Source of the DNA: Candidatus Thorarchaeota archaeon | Lineage (GTDB): Archaea > Asgardarchaeota > Thorarchaeia > Thorarchaeales > Thorarchaeaceae | Assembly: GCA_016933575.1 (NCBI GenBank) | Contig: JAFGAR010000101.1 | Coordinates: forward strand, 1-64,000 | Direction: 5' to 3' | DNA: 64,000 bases | Shown: one piece after another, positions 38,730 to 49,900 of the stretch | Numbering within the stretch: the first letter of the stretch is position 1 | Layout: the number at the start of each line of letters is the position of its first letter | Translations under genes and position numbers: made by a program | The notes under the pieces: model-generated | What the model was told of the DNA's origin: nothing | What the model saw: the letters and a program-made list of their open reading frames with translations, nothing else | Database searches by the model: none

Positions 38730-38851
38730 TTCCTCTCCACCTCTCACGGTTAATCAGTATGAGTGATACTAAATTACTGCACACTTGGATATTATAGTTG
38801 TCGTGTGACACCATTAGCGCGAAGATTAATTGACAAAAGGAAAATCGGAAA

Positions 38852-38857
38852 TTTAAA
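38852..38857 (+). promoter_or_regulatory. TATA box upstream of 38884 gene
   Basis: TTTAAA at 38852-38857, preceded by a purine-rich BRE-like AAAATCGGAA, is centred about 29 bases before ATG 38884, with no SD in between. It fits a leaderless start at 38884 and argues against the earlier ATG at 38866. Confidence 0.5.
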
Positions 38858-38883
38858 TTGGCGCCATGTTTTGGATTAGATTT

Positions 38884-39555
38884 ATGTCAGCTAATATAGT
38901 AAAGAAGCTCTTTCTCATCAGTTCATTTATTGTAATTATCGCAGGTGCAATTATGGCATTCCTCGGTAGTACGATAAATGATGAATATGAAGGAATGTAC
39001 TTTATAATGGGACCAATAATCCTGGTCCTTGGAATTCTCTTTCTCCTTACTGCATTGTTTTCAAAAGAAGCTGCAGAATCAACACAAGCTAGATACCTAG
39101 CAATAATCATGATTTTTGGTAGCATTATTGGTATAGTTGGTGTCTTCTCTGGTGAAATTGGCGGAATGATATCACTGGGAGGCTCTATCTTTGTATTTCT
39201 TGTCTTCTTGCTTTGGCCTTGCTTCTGTCTACAAGGCGGAAAGAATATTCGATCAAAGATAATTGGTGTAGCTAGTGCTCATGATAGTATTAGTATCTCT
39301 GAGATATGTAAGATAACAGGTCTGGATGAGCCTCTTGTACGAGATACAATATATGATGCCATCGGAAGACATCAATTGAGTGGAAAAATGACTGGTGATA
39401 CTTTTATTCGCTCAGGGCCATCGGCCACAGCCTATACTTCTTCCTCTACTACTAAGGAGCGAGAAGTTGTGAAAGTACTCGTAATCTGTCCATACTGTGG
39501 AGCAAAGACTGAGCAAGGCATTGGTAAGTGTCAAAATTGCCAAGCTGACTTGTAA
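38884..39555 (+). CDS. Membrane protein with winged-helix-like and zinc-ribbon domains
   Basis: This ~223-residue protein has four membrane segments (about 8-28, 40-60, 74-92 and 97-118). A winged-helix-like region follows (about 130-175, with SISEICKITGLDEPLVRDTI), then a linker and a C-terminal zinc ribbon (CPYCG...CQNCQ). The architecture matches the protein at 30051. The membrane-bound pair may sense envelope state and act on transcription, but this is inference. A hairpin terminator follows at 39570-39590. Confidence 0.8.
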   Translation: MSANIVKKLFLISSFIVIIAGAIMAFLGSTINDEYEGMYFIMGPIILVLGILFLLTALFSKEAAESTQARYLAIIMIFGSIIGIVGVFSGEIGGMISLGGSIFVFLVFLLWPCFCLQGGKNIRSKIIGVASAHDSISISEICKITGLDEPLVRDTIYDAIGRHQLSGKMTGDTFIRSGPSATAYTSSSTTKEREVVKVLVICPYCGAKTEQGIGKCQNCQADL

Positions 39556-39569
39556 AAAACCGAAAAAGC

Positions 39570-39590
39570 GGAGGGTTAATGAAACCCTCC
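39570..39590 (+). terminator. Perfect 8-bp hairpin after 38884 gene
   Basis: GGAGGGTT (39570-39577) and AACCCTCC (39583-39590) pair perfectly with a 5-base loop, 14 bases after the stop. The stem core GGAGGG resembles the GAGGTGG hairpins elsewhere in the window. Confidence 0.65.
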
Positions 39591-39686
39591 ACTTACTAAT
39601 TTCACCTATCCATTAACAATTAAAGATATCAGACCATCACAAAGATAAGGGTAGATTGTTTATTCAAATTCTCTGAGGTGGAGGTA

Positions 39687-40589
39687 ATGGCGGAACAACG
39701 TGAAGATGTCCTACCGGTAATTCATCTTCAGATTAGAATCTCAAAACCTATTGAGGAAGTATGGACAGATTTTCTTGATCCCGTGATAATGCTTCTCTGG
39801 TTGGGAAATGAAATAAGCGCTGATATCAGTGTTGGAGGTTCAATCCGGTTTCTAGGTCCAAATGCACTCACAACTCCCGAGATTGCCAATTATTGGGAGA
39901 TCAAAGAAGTGAAAGAGCGAAAGGTCTTACTTCTTAGCTGGAGGATTATGGGTGTTGATACACTCCTTGTTATACGCTTCAATCCAATTGGCCCTGGTAC
40001 CATGATACAGGTAAATCATGGTGCAATTCCTGTTTCTGCTAGGAATTATCATCTCCCGGAGCATTGGAATCTATTATTAGCCAATTTTAAGTTGGCTGTT
40101 GAACTTGGTGCTCCAGCTCTCCGATTTGATTATTCGAATTATCATCCAGTGAGAGTAACCCGATACGATCCAGTCGATGTTCGTCTCAGTGTCGTTTGCA
40201 AGACTCCACCATCACTTCCTTTTGATGTTTGGACTAATCCTGAGAAGCTAAAGCATTTCATACGGGCTGAGCAACCAAAGGTTGATCGCCAATATGCAGG
40301 AATCTACACCTGGTGGGCTGAGGGAAAGGGTCCAGTCGTATTCAAGAAGATGATTCAGGATAAGGAACTAGAATTCTCGTGGGTGCATGGTGATGAACCG
40401 GAGACCATTGTCAATGTGAGATTTGAAGAAGTAAATGACCATACACTTGTGACTCTTCATCATCATGGATTCAAAAGCCCTGAAGCCGCTGTTGGATATG
40501 ACATCGGTTGGTCAGGAATACTCGCAGAACTAAAACTGGTCTGCGAACTTGGCGAATCTGGAATAGAACGAATAAGCGATTGGGGTTAG
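39687..40589 (+). CDS. Tandem SRPBCC (AHSA1/START-like) protein
   Basis: This 300-residue protein is made of two similar SRPBCC/AHSA1-type domains (about 10-140 and 165-295), each opening with a motif like IEEVWTDFLDPVIM or PFDVWTNPEKL and including WEIKEVKE or TWWAEGKG type strands. Such domains bind hydrophobic ligands or help chaperones. The fused pair would have two pockets. ATG 39687 is used, with GGTGGAGGT just before it; a GTG three codons earlier lies inside that SD. It is convergent with the polyprenol-kinase-like gene. Confidence 0.82.
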   Translation: MAEQREDVLPVIHLQIRISKPIEEVWTDFLDPVIMLLWLGNEISADISVGGSIRFLGPNALTTPEIANYWEIKEVKERKVLLLSWRIMGVDTLLVIRFNPIGPGTMIQVNHGAIPVSARNYHLPEHWNLLLANFKLAVELGAPALRFDYSNYHPVRVTRYDPVDVRLSVVCKTPPSLPFDVWTNPEKLKHFIRAEQPKVDRQYAGIYTWWAEGKGPVVFKKMIQDKELEFSWVHGDEPETIVNVRFEEVNDHTLVTLHHHGFKSPEAAVGYDIGWSGILAELKLVCELGESGIERISDWG

Positions 40590-40602
40590 AATGTCTTTCT
40601 GG

Positions 40603-41343
40603 TTACCAAAAAAATAATAGATCTACAGGGAATATGAGTAACCGCATTGCAATAGCTGTGATCATTGGGATAATGAAATTATCGGACCATCCAACACTCA
40701 ATATCTCAGTAACCGTCACGCATATTGCTACGAGTAAGATATGTGGAAAAACACAAAAAATGCATGTGTCGCTTGAGTACAGGACAAATGATACAACTAT
40801 TGCCAAGATAGCGAAAAGGAAGACAGCAATGCTCCCTTCAACCGATTTATTGTGATATTTGCGTTTGAATATTCTTCCTCCATAAGGTCTTCCAATAGCT
40901 TCACCAGCTCCATCAGCCCATGCTACAGCTAGAATAGATGCTACGAAAATCTCTGGCCTAGAAAAGAAGACCAGAAAAACTATACAAAATGATACCATTC
41001 CCATAAACCCTGCAAGGAAAGTTGTTGACCTTTTCTCTCCTTCACGACTGCCTGCCATTAACAAATCCCATATCAATTCACTCTTGTGGGCCCATGCATA
41101 GAAGAGGATGAGTACAAAGACACCCAATGCAAAGGCTGGACCACTAAGATTTGAATATCCGACAAGAGTCAGACCTACGACAGATCCCATTGAAATGTGA
41201 ACAAGTTTTCGGGGTTTCCATTTTGGCATTCCTGAAAAAGACATATAGTATGCAGTAGTTAGAACTATTGAAACAATTACTCCAGTCGCAATAGCCATAA
41301 CGACATCTGTTGGGGTCAGCTCCCCAATGACCAGATCTACCAT
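40603..41343 (-). CDS. Dolichol/phytol kinase-like (CTP-dependent polyprenol kinase) membrane protein
   Basis: This 246-residue protein has seven or eight membrane segments. The family signature is present: DGAGEAIGRPYGG, then KSVEGSIAVF, as in the dolichol kinase/phytol kinase group that uses CTP. The likely role is phosphorylating an isoprenoid alcohol for lipid or glycan-carrier synthesis, fitting for a cell that makes glycosylated surface proteins. The ATG at 41343 has no SD. The gene is tail to tail with the SRPBCC gene. Confidence 0.82.
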   Translation of the reverse strand: MVDLVIGELTPTDVVMAIATGVIVSIVLTTAYYMSFSGMPKWKPRKLVHISMGSVVGLTLVGYSNLSGPAFALGVFVLILFYAWAHKSELIWDLLMAGSREGEKRSTTFLAGFMGMVSFCIVFLVFFSRPEIFVASILAVAWADGAGEAIGRPYGGRIFKRKYHNKSVEGSIAVFLFAILAIVVSFVLYSSDTCIFCVFPHILLVAICVTVTEILSVGWSDNFIIPMITAIAMRLLIFPVDLLFFW

Positions 41344-41402
41344 TTTAGACGTTTTTGATGGATATTATTAGCTATTTCAGTATAGTTGTTTAGTGTACAA
41401 CT

Positions 41403-41428
41403 TGTGTATCGATGGTTGAAGATACACA
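41403..41428. other. Hairpin 1 between 41538 and 41343 genes
   Basis: TGTGTATC (41403-41410) and GATACACA (41421-41428) pair perfectly (8 bp) with a 10-base loop. It lies in the leader of the polyprenol-kinase-like gene (minus strand). Confidence 0.5.
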
Positions 41429-41436
41429 TTCAGCTG

Positions 41437-41464
41437 ATAAGATCAAATCCAAACTGGATCTTAT
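41437..41464. other. Hairpin 2 between 41538 and 41343 genes
   Basis: ATAAGATC (41437-41444) and GATCTTAT (41457-41464) pair perfectly (8 bp) with a 12-base loop. Confidence 0.5.
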
Positions 41465-41493
41465 GTGGATTCTAACTTGATCGAAAAATCATG

Positions 41494-41517
41494 AGGAGAG
41501 AATTAATCATCTCTCCT
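41494..41517 (-). terminator. Hairpin after 41538 gene
   Basis: AGGAGAGA (41494-41501) and TCTCTCCT (41510-41517) pair perfectly (8 bp) with an 8-base loop, just after the stop of the minus-strand gene ending at 41538. It is a probable 3'-end signal. Confidence 0.6.
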
Positions 41518-41537
41518 ACTAACAGATAATGTTCCTT

Positions 41538-42131
41538 CTAAATGTTCCAATTGTATCTGAGAGTTAAGTCGATATCAACATTCCATACATCGGTCTTTGA
41601 TGATGCTTCGAACCAGATGACCCAGACATAGGTGTCAGCATAGTTATTGAGGTTGAAATAATCACTTGCAGTATTAGTGTAGTCTCCATCCTCAACTAAA
41701 TATGAGTCCAAACCAGCCCATGTCGGTATTGAGTCAAATGTCGATTGGTCAATCGCATAGATTGCAAAATGTATTGTTACTGATATAGAATCAGAACCAG
41801 TATCATCCACCACGATATCAAATTGAATATCTGGTTCGGTCATTGTCATTGTCTCAGAGCTTGATACATAGAATTCATCGTAATAGTATGTAGTATAGAG
41901 ATCAATATCCTGATTGCTATAGGATGTGATTGTCCGTGTACTATAGTTGCTTCCGATACCACCTCCGCCAAAGATGCTCAAGATGCCTCCCATGAACACC
42001 ATGGCAATGACAAACATACCAATAATCAAGATAACGCAGATGATTACAGTCCACTTGCAGCAATCAGAGCCAGTGGAGCTCTTTTTAGTTGGTTCATATG
42101 TTTCAGGACCTGGCATAGGTATCTCAGTCAT
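41538..42131 (-). CDS. Single-span membrane protein with Ser/Thr-rich ectodomain
   Basis: In this 197-residue protein a ~25-residue cytoplasmic N-terminus with CC is followed by one long membrane helix (about 26-52, ending in GGILSIFGGGG). The outer domain has ~140 residues rich in Thr, Ser, Asp and Tyr and looks like beta strands. No family is recognised. GAGG lies 6 bases before the ATG. It is a likely envelope protein, perhaps displayed with the surface proteins encoded elsewhere in the window. Confidence 0.75.
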   Translation of the reverse strand: MTEIPMPGPETYEPTKKSSTGSDCCKWTVIICVILIIGMFVIAMVFMGGILSIFGGGGIGSNYSTRTITSYSNQDIDLYTTYYYDEFYVSSSETMTMTEPDIQFDIVVDDTGSDSISVTIHFAIYAIDQSTFDSIPTWAGLDSYLVEDGDYTNTASDYFNLNNYADTYVWVIWFEASSKTDVWNVDIDLTLRYNWNI

Positions 42132-42361
42132 AGTAATCCTCGCACTTTTTGATGCCTATGGCGCTTATTTCCATTTCTGGGGGATATTGATACGTAAAAT
42201 ATGTATTTCCAGAATGGAATTTAGAAATCTCAAATCAGAACTGCATCTTTTCTTTCGATATGTACTTGGCACTTAAGCATCTATCTTTCCGTCTGTATAT
42301 TTCAATATCTAGGAATAAGTACGTTTGATTCTGATTCAAAGAAACAGAAGTGAGAAATTCA

Positions 42362-42874
42362 TCAACTGATTTTCTTCATCGCTTTTGTGTATACATTCCT
42401 AACCCCATTATTCTGTTCATTTTCAATGAATTGTTGAAAGAGTGGGATAAGTTGCTTGTGTGTTGTGGGATTATACAAGGCTATCTCTGTGAGTGCGTAA
42501 GCTGCACACCATCGAATGACAGTACTTTCATCAGCTGTGTTGCCAAGGAGTTTGGGTATTGCTTTTGCAGCTATATCAGGATACTCTTTTGCTAAATTGC
42601 CAATAGACTCTGGTATTCCCCATTTTACTCGCGGAGCTTTATAATCAATGTAGTGAATCAAAACATCGATGTATTTGATCAAAATTTTTGGATTATCTTT
42701 TGAAATGAATTTCAGTACCTCTGCAATAGTCCCCCGCTCTACCTCTGTTCCAGTTTGAAGGAGGTGAAATATTTCATTGATCATTTTTGGGTGGTTTTTT
42801 GAAAGTGCTACTATTAACGAAACTTTTTCTTTATGCTTTGCATTAGATTTCAATACCTCATGTACTCTGTCCAT
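42362..42874 (-). CDS. Short HEAT-repeat protein
   Basis: This 170-residue alpha-helical protein has three or four HEAT-like repeats (for example AAKAIPKLLGNTADE followed by RWCAAYALTEIAL). The start at ATG 42874 is fixed by GGTGA just upstream, in the 11-base gap after the Fpg-like gene; the open frame continuing to 42967 lies inside that gene. The two are co-transcribed. HEAT proteins form scaffolds, and it may assist the Fpg-like protein. Confidence 0.8.
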   Translation of the reverse strand: MDRVHEVLKSNAKHKEKVSLIVALSKNHPKMINEIFHLLQTGTEVERGTIAEVLKFISKDNPKILIKYIDVLIHYIDYKAPRVKWGIPESIGNLAKEYPDIAAKAIPKLLGNTADESTVIRWCAAYALTEIALYNPTTHKQLIPLFQQFIENEQNNGVRNVYTKAMKKIS

Positions 42875-42885
42875 CTTGTTCACCC

Positions 42886-43728
42886 TTATTTTTGACAATG
42901 AGGACAAAAGAAGACCTGTCCTCCACCATGAGCTATCATTTCGATTTTTGCACCACACTCTGGACAATCTTTATCCTTCATGTTTGAGCCCATTACTGGA
43001 GTATGTCTTCCCGCTTCGCCATAGAGATTGGTCCAATTATCCTTTCCACCAGAGCAGATTCTAGCATTTAGAATGTCTTTCATTGCGTCGTAGACATTGT
43101 GTATGTCACTCTCTGAAAATGAAGATGTATTTCTCTTTGGATGAATTCTAGCCTTGAAAATGATCTCTTGAAATGCTGCATTACTTAAGCCTACAACAAT
43201 AGCTGTCTTACCAACAAGTGATGCCTTGATATTCTGATTTTTAGCAGAAAGCATCTCTTTGAACTTCTCAACAGTAAACTCTTGCTCACCAATAGGCGAC
43301 GGAGTATCAGAGAAATCTCGTTTCACAACATAGAGACTATCTACCTCGTTATCAGCAGCTGAATAGATGAGTCCCATACCTGTCTGCCTAATAGTGAGAT
43401 ACGATTTGTCAGTGAATTGTATCTTTAGATGATGTTTCTTTGGAAGTGTCTCTTCTGATGTGTGGTAGAGTATACTAGCGCCATAGTCTGGACCAAGAAC
43501 TAGATTCATCTTTTTATTCATCTGAATCCGAATCACGTTTCCTCGTTGATGAATTGACTTAACGCTACAATCAAGTAGGCGATCAAATTCTTTGATGTCT
43601 TTATTAAAAAACGTGAGCTTCTGAAGTTTCTCATAGTCCTTCATTTCACAGGCTTTGATTTTTTTGCCCACTATTGTATTATTTAATTGTTCAGCTAAAA
43701 TCATAGCTTCAGGTAATTCAACACTCAT
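42886..43728 (-). CDS. Fpg/Nei-like DNA glycosylase-family protein
   Basis: This 280-residue protein has the Fpg/Nei (H2TH) layout: N-terminal beta domain starting VELPEAM, central helices including ASLVGKTAIVVGLSNAAFQE (H2TH region) and a C-terminal zinc finger (CPECG...CPHCQ). True Fpg enzymes begin Pro-Glu, and the Pro amine is the catalytic nucleophile. Here the residues are Met-Ser-Val-Glu, so the Pro is missing. The zinc finger Arg (RGT) is also replaced by GGGQ. It may be a DNA-binding homologue without standard glycosylase activity. The start at 43728 has GGAGATGA 5 bases upstream; Met codons at 43737 and 43743 are possible. Confidence 0.82.
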   Translation of the reverse strand: MSVELPEAMILAEQLNNTIVGKKIKACEMKDYEKLQKLTFFNKDIKEFDRLLDCSVKSIHQRGNVIRIQMNKKMNLVLGPDYGASILYHTSEETLPKKHHLKIQFTDKSYLTIRQTGMGLIYSAADNEVDSLYVVKRDFSDTPSPIGEQEFTVEKFKEMLSAKNQNIKASLVGKTAIVVGLSNAAFQEIIFKARIHPKRNTSSFSESDIHNVYDAMKDILNARICSGGKDNWTNLYGEAGRHTPVMGSNMKDKDCPECGAKIEMIAHGGGQVFFCPHCQK

Positions 43729-43938
43729 CCTACTCATCTCCACGCGAATATAGATGTGCTTCTATTATCTAGCAAAAGGAATGATTCCTGATGAAGTTTC
43801 CGACATCAGAGGTGTGGTGTACTAATTTTTCCAATGAAACCCGACGAAATATGCATATAAATCAGACCCAAGTAAAATACCTATAATCTAAATTAGTAGC
43901 AGATTAGACCACATTAACACTATCGGGGACCTGTTATT

Positions 43939-46900
43939 TTGATTATCCATAGGATCGCGCTAAAATACGGACTGGCATCGATATTCATTCTACTATTTTT
44001 CATTAATGCACCCATGATATTGACTACTGGAGAAAACCATCAAAATTGGACTTCACCTCAACCAATCAATCCTGGTATGGCTATAGCTTCAGATGAAGTG
44101 GATTATGTTGATATCGCAACATCAGACATTGATAGTTCTCCTGATATTGGGTCTCACTCGGATTTTGTGAATCAACAAACAGGTCCTGATGCAGTTTATG
44201 ATACACTAAGTGAGATCAATGCTGATCCTGCTCCAACAAACACAGAGAATGATATTGACATAGAGGCTAGTAATGTGGATTCATCACCGGACTTGGGAGT
44301 TGAAGGCATTTTTGCAAATGCCCAAGGAACTTCTCTTGATTCCTCCTATCTTGGTATTCAGGAAGAGAGTATTTCTCAAGGCTATGGTGGTGAAACAGGT
44401 TCTGTTCTTGTCACGGGTTCTATACCAGATATGGCTGATAAAGACCAGTTTTGCCTATATCAAGCAATATTCTGGAATCCCACTGATACTATCTATCAAG
44501 TATCAAGAGTCGAATTCAATTATACTGGTAGCCAGTGGTTGAATGCCATCAGTCAAGGAAGTGGAGTATCTTACCCCATATCAGAATGGTACCTCTCAAA
44601 TAAACAAGTCGCCTATTGGGCTGGTTCTTCACCTATCAATGTCCAACCTCATACTGTACAATCATTCTATATCACAGGTGATTCGAACAGAATCAATTCA
44701 GGATTTTATATCGACATTCGAATCACAGCAAATTCAACAACCTATATTGAAACATATCATTCAGCTCAGTCAAATGGCAATAGACCAGCTGCACAACTCT
44801 GGTTAGGTTCAACTACACCACCAAATCAAATTCACTCAATATCACCAAGCACACAAACAACAGTATATGTAAGTGTAGAAGAGGCGGCCAATAAAGCTGA
44901 TATCCTATCTGGTGGAACTCTGACTATAGATGTACCGTTTGGTTTCACTAGTATTCAAGATATTGGTGGTACTGGTTGGGACTCTGCGTCGATTGTAGGC
45001 TCTCAAATCACTGTAAGCAATAATGTGCTTATTCGTGCTTCATACCTTACTTATGCCTTCAGAATTACTTCTCCAAGTACTCCAGGACTCTACAAGTTGG
45101 ACGTATCATTTACCGATGGTCTCTACGCAATGCCAATTGGTAATTTCACAATACATGTGACAGGTACGCCTGCAACGACCGAGAAGATAGACCTTGAGTA
45201 TCAATGGACTTCGGCAATGTACAGTGCGCCCAATGAAAAGGTGTGCATCTATATCGCATCTCACAGTGGTACTGAAACTCTCAATGCCAACTACTGGAAT
45301 GGATTTTCTTGGAATTCGCTTGGTTCTATTACATCGACTGGTTGGACGAATTTTACCGCTACAGGATTGACCACATCAACTTATACAATCCAATTGATTG
45401 GTAATTCTGAATCGAGTGATAGTTCAAAAGACACTTGGAATATAGATCTGATCACACTCCATACTTGGTCTACTCAGACCTATAACTACAAACTCGACCT
45501 AGAGGTTCAATGGTCTTCTGCAAACTACACACAAGCAAGCGAGGAGTTATGCATCTATACTGGTGATCTTGATAGTGAGAGTATTAGGGTCGATGTCTGG
45601 ACAGGTTCTGATTGGACCAATATTGCCACAGATTTGACAGCTAACACCTGGAATAATTTCAGCATTTCATCATGGCTGACTTCATCAATCTTTACAATTC
45701 GATTTAGAGGTGACATTGAGACAGGAGATCTAACACAATCTTCATGGGAGATAGATTGTTCATTGATTCATATATGGGACAACAGTGACCCTCAAAATAC
45801 AGCTTCGCCTGTGATATCAAATATTGATAGTGGTAATTACCTATACGCTGAATACCGTCAATACTTGGTAACTGCAAATGTAACTGATGCTGATGGTTTT
45901 GCTGATATTGATTATCTAGAGATGACACTCACTTCAAATGACCGACTAACAGAGTTCTGGACTGTCCGTTTTGATGAAGACACAAATTCGTTTAGCGAAG
46001 AGTCTGATCCTAATGGTTACATTGTATTAGATGTGGCATCATCAACTTACTCAAAAACTAGTAGCGAAATCAGTGCTTCATTTAATATCACAATAACTTG
46101 GGATCATCCTGATGTAACTAATGCTGATGTTAAATGCTCTGTCTACGATAGTAATCCTTCTTCAGATGTTGATTATTTTGAAGTGGATTGGAACATTGAA
46201 ACTCGACTTGATCTAAGTTCTGGCTTCTCACTCAATGACGGAAGTGGTACAACCAACAGAGGCGATATCGATGGTTCAATTATTGCCTCTGGAACAATAA
46301 TCTACCTTGGAAGCACTTTTCATCCAAAAGATGGCGAAATTGATGTCTGGATCTCTGAATCAGAATATGGTTCAGTGACAGGACCTTGGGAGGCAACTAA
46401 TTACGAGGAAAGTGGAGGTACGTTCGCTGTTACAGTTTATGCTGATGATACAGTGGGATTAGATACATTCACTGTCCTTGCTGTCAAAGAAGGAACTGGA
46501 CCTACAGGTGATAATAACTTCAATTCAAGTCAGACTGCGCAGTATATGGCTGATAGGGTCCAGGTGCAGTCTTTCTCAACTGATGATTCTCGAATAAATA
46601 CGAATAGTTCTGCAAGTCTTCACATTCTCCTCTATTATGACTATGACAATAGCTACGTGACCGATGGCACAGTCACAGTTAATGGATTAACAGCCACCTA
46701 TAGTGGTTCAAATGGCGTGTGGGACTTTAGCGATTCGCAGAACACCGCACAACAAGTGACGTACAATGCAGTGACATACTCTGACGGAGCTCACGGTTTA
46801 ACTGAGCTAGATATGAATGGGCAATCGATAGCACAAATTTGGGATAATATCAAAGTTGCTTCCTATTCAACCATTGATGCACACGTGGACATCAATTCCG

Positions 46901-49900
46901 ATGCTACAATTGATGTTACAATAATCTATGAATATGATGATGCTCCAGTCACAACTGGTACTGTTACAATCAATGGTATTTCTGCTACTCATCAGGGTGG
47001 CGGGGTTTGGCGAATCGTTCAAGCTGCTGGTTCTGTGCAGAGCGTCACCTATAATTCAGTTGCGTGCAGTGGGAATATATATGGTATCACACTTGTAGAT
47101 CAAAACGATAAATCCCAAGTTGTGGTATGGGATCGGGTTATTGTAGAGTCATATTCTGTAACTGATGAACGAGCTAATATCAATGATGTTGTGAATCTGA
47201 CAGTTTCGCTCAAATACGAATATGATAGTTCCTCTATCACAAGTGGTACAGTGACTATTAACTCACTTCCTGCAACGCACATTGGCAGTGGAATCTGGCA
47301 GATTTCAGTCTCAAAGAGTTCTGTTCAAAGTGTAACCTACAATCTAGTTGCGTGTTCTGGTAATACTTATGGTATCAGTGAAATCAATCAGAATTCTCAA
47401 TCGCAACTAATCATATGGGATCAGATAACTGTCCGGTCTTACTCGATATCAAATGGCAGAGTAAACATAGATGATAGTGTCAACATAGATGTCACACTTG
47501 AATACGAATACGATGACACTCCTGTGACTAGTGGTTCAGTTTCAATTAATGGTAACTCTGCGACACATCAAAGCGCAGGTGTCTGGCGATTGATTGATAC
47601 GAAATCTTCTTTGCAATCCATTACGTATAACACAGTCACCTGCTCTGGTAATGATTTCGATATAACCTCGGTAAATCAGAACTCACAGTCAGCCTCTGTG
47701 ATCTGGGATACCATAGTCGTCAGATCATATACTGTTGTCGATACTCGCGTAAACCTTGACGACTCTGTGAATATTGACATACTCCTTGAATACGAATATG
47801 ATGACTCTCTCGTCACAGATGGTTCAGTCACCATAAATACAATCGCGGCATCTTACGTTGGAAGTGGAATCTGGCGTATTACTGAATCTAAATCATCAGT
47901 ACAATCAATAACCTATGATTCAGTCATATGTTCCGGAAATGTTTATGAAATTACAGAGGTTAATCAAAACAGTCAGTCAATCGAAGTTATCTGGGATCAA
48001 GTTGTTGTGAGGTCCTATTCGGTACTCGATGCTCGAGTCAATATCATTACCTCTGTTGAGATCAATTTTACTTTGGAATACGAATTCGATAATTCACTTG
48101 TCACAGATGGAACAGTGACTCTGAATGGTATATCTGCAATACACCAAGAAGATGGAATATGGCAAATCACGCAGTCAAGAAGTTCAGTGCTGGGTGTGAC
48201 CTACAACAATGTACTATGTTCAGGTAATCTATATGGGATAAACGATGTTAATCAGAACTCCCAGAGTCAGCTGATAATCTGGGACCAGATTACTGTTAGA
48301 CAGTATGAAGTGACTGATGCTCGAGTCAATCTTGATGATAATGTCAACATCGAAGTCACGATCGAATACGAGTATGATGATTCTCCTGTCATAGATGGAA
48401 CAGTGACTATCAGTAGTTATAGTGCAACACATCAAGGGTCTGGAGTCTGGCGAATCACACAATCAAGAAGTTCAGTTCAGGGGATTACATATAATGCAGT
48501 AGTATGTTCTAGCAATATTCTTGGAATCACAAGTATCAATCAAAATGGTCAAAGTCAACTTGTCATTTGGGATCAAATCACAGTCCGAGGATATGAAGTA
48601 TCAGACTCGCGAGATAATGTGGGTGACAATATCATCGTCACAGTCGAGTTGGAATACGAGTATGATGATTCAGATGTTATCGATGGTGTAGTAACAATCA
48701 ACTCTGTATCATTTATCTACACAGGAACTTTGGGTAAATGGTCTGCATCTAGAATGCAATCTTCCGTCACAGATGAGACTTTTGATGCTGTGTCGGTAGC
48801 GAGCAATTCATTTGGAATTACTGATGTCAATCAAAATAGCAAGTCACAACTTATTATTTGGGACAGAATCCAAGTTGTTACAACCTCTGTTGATGATGCC
48901 CGAATAAACATTGGAGCCTACTGCGAAATCCGAGTGACATTGATACTTGAATATGATTCGACTCCTTTGGGATCTGGAGATATAGTGACGCTGAATGGAG
49001 CTTCTATGACATGGGATGCAAGTGATGCGAGATTTGAACTTGCACGTCAGAAAGCTACTGTCGGACGTTGGATATATTTTGTAAATAGCTCTCTTGAAAC
49101 GACATATGGAATCTCTAACATAAATCTCAATTCTCAACAGGTCAGTGTCATCTGGGATTCCATTCTGATACTGACTACTGTAGTTGATGATGCCAGAGTG
49201 AGTATCAATTCAAATGTTGAACTAAGAGTTACTGCACAACTAGCTTTTGATGGTCACCCTCTAGAATCTGGTGATTCTATTCTACTAGATAGCAGTTCGA
49301 TGACATGGGATGGTGTAAACAGCTGGTTCGAGTTGGCACGAAGCAAATCCAGTGTTGGCCTTTGGAACTTTCAGGTAGCCTCAGCATCAGAAACAACATA
49401 TGGAATAACAGCAGTAGATCTCAACGGTCAGAGTCAAGATGTTATCTGGGACCGTCTAAATATTAACATAGTTGCAGATATGGACTCAGTTCCGAATAAT
49501 ATTCAAGTCAACTTTACAATGACAGTTGCATTCGAATATGATCTTGTGGAAAGCACCTCTTACTCAGTTAGAGTCTATCGAGATAATATCTACTGGCATA
49601 CTTTTACCGAGCCAAATATCACCTCATTCTATGATAGTAATTCTGATGTGACTTACGCTTATAATGTAACAACAGTCAATTCAGAATCAATCTTCGGGAT
49701 TACAGTCTTTGTTTCAAATATTGAGACAGTTATCTGGGGCGGGTCAACAGCTGCTCCAGTGAATGATAATGTTCCAGTCTTAGTCAATCCAGATGATTCT
49801 AACTACATGTTTGCACGATTAAGATTCTACATTATTACATCGAATGTTTCTGATCTGCAGGGTTACTCTGATATTGATTTTGTCGAACTAAGCCTCTGGA

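Noticed and set aside
42132..42361. Short plus-strand frames in the gap
   Set aside because: No SD, and composition unlike the real genes; left as intergenic.
42886..42967. Longer N-terminus for the HEAT protein
   Set aside because: The extension lies inside the Fpg-like gene, and an SD sits right before the Met at 42874.
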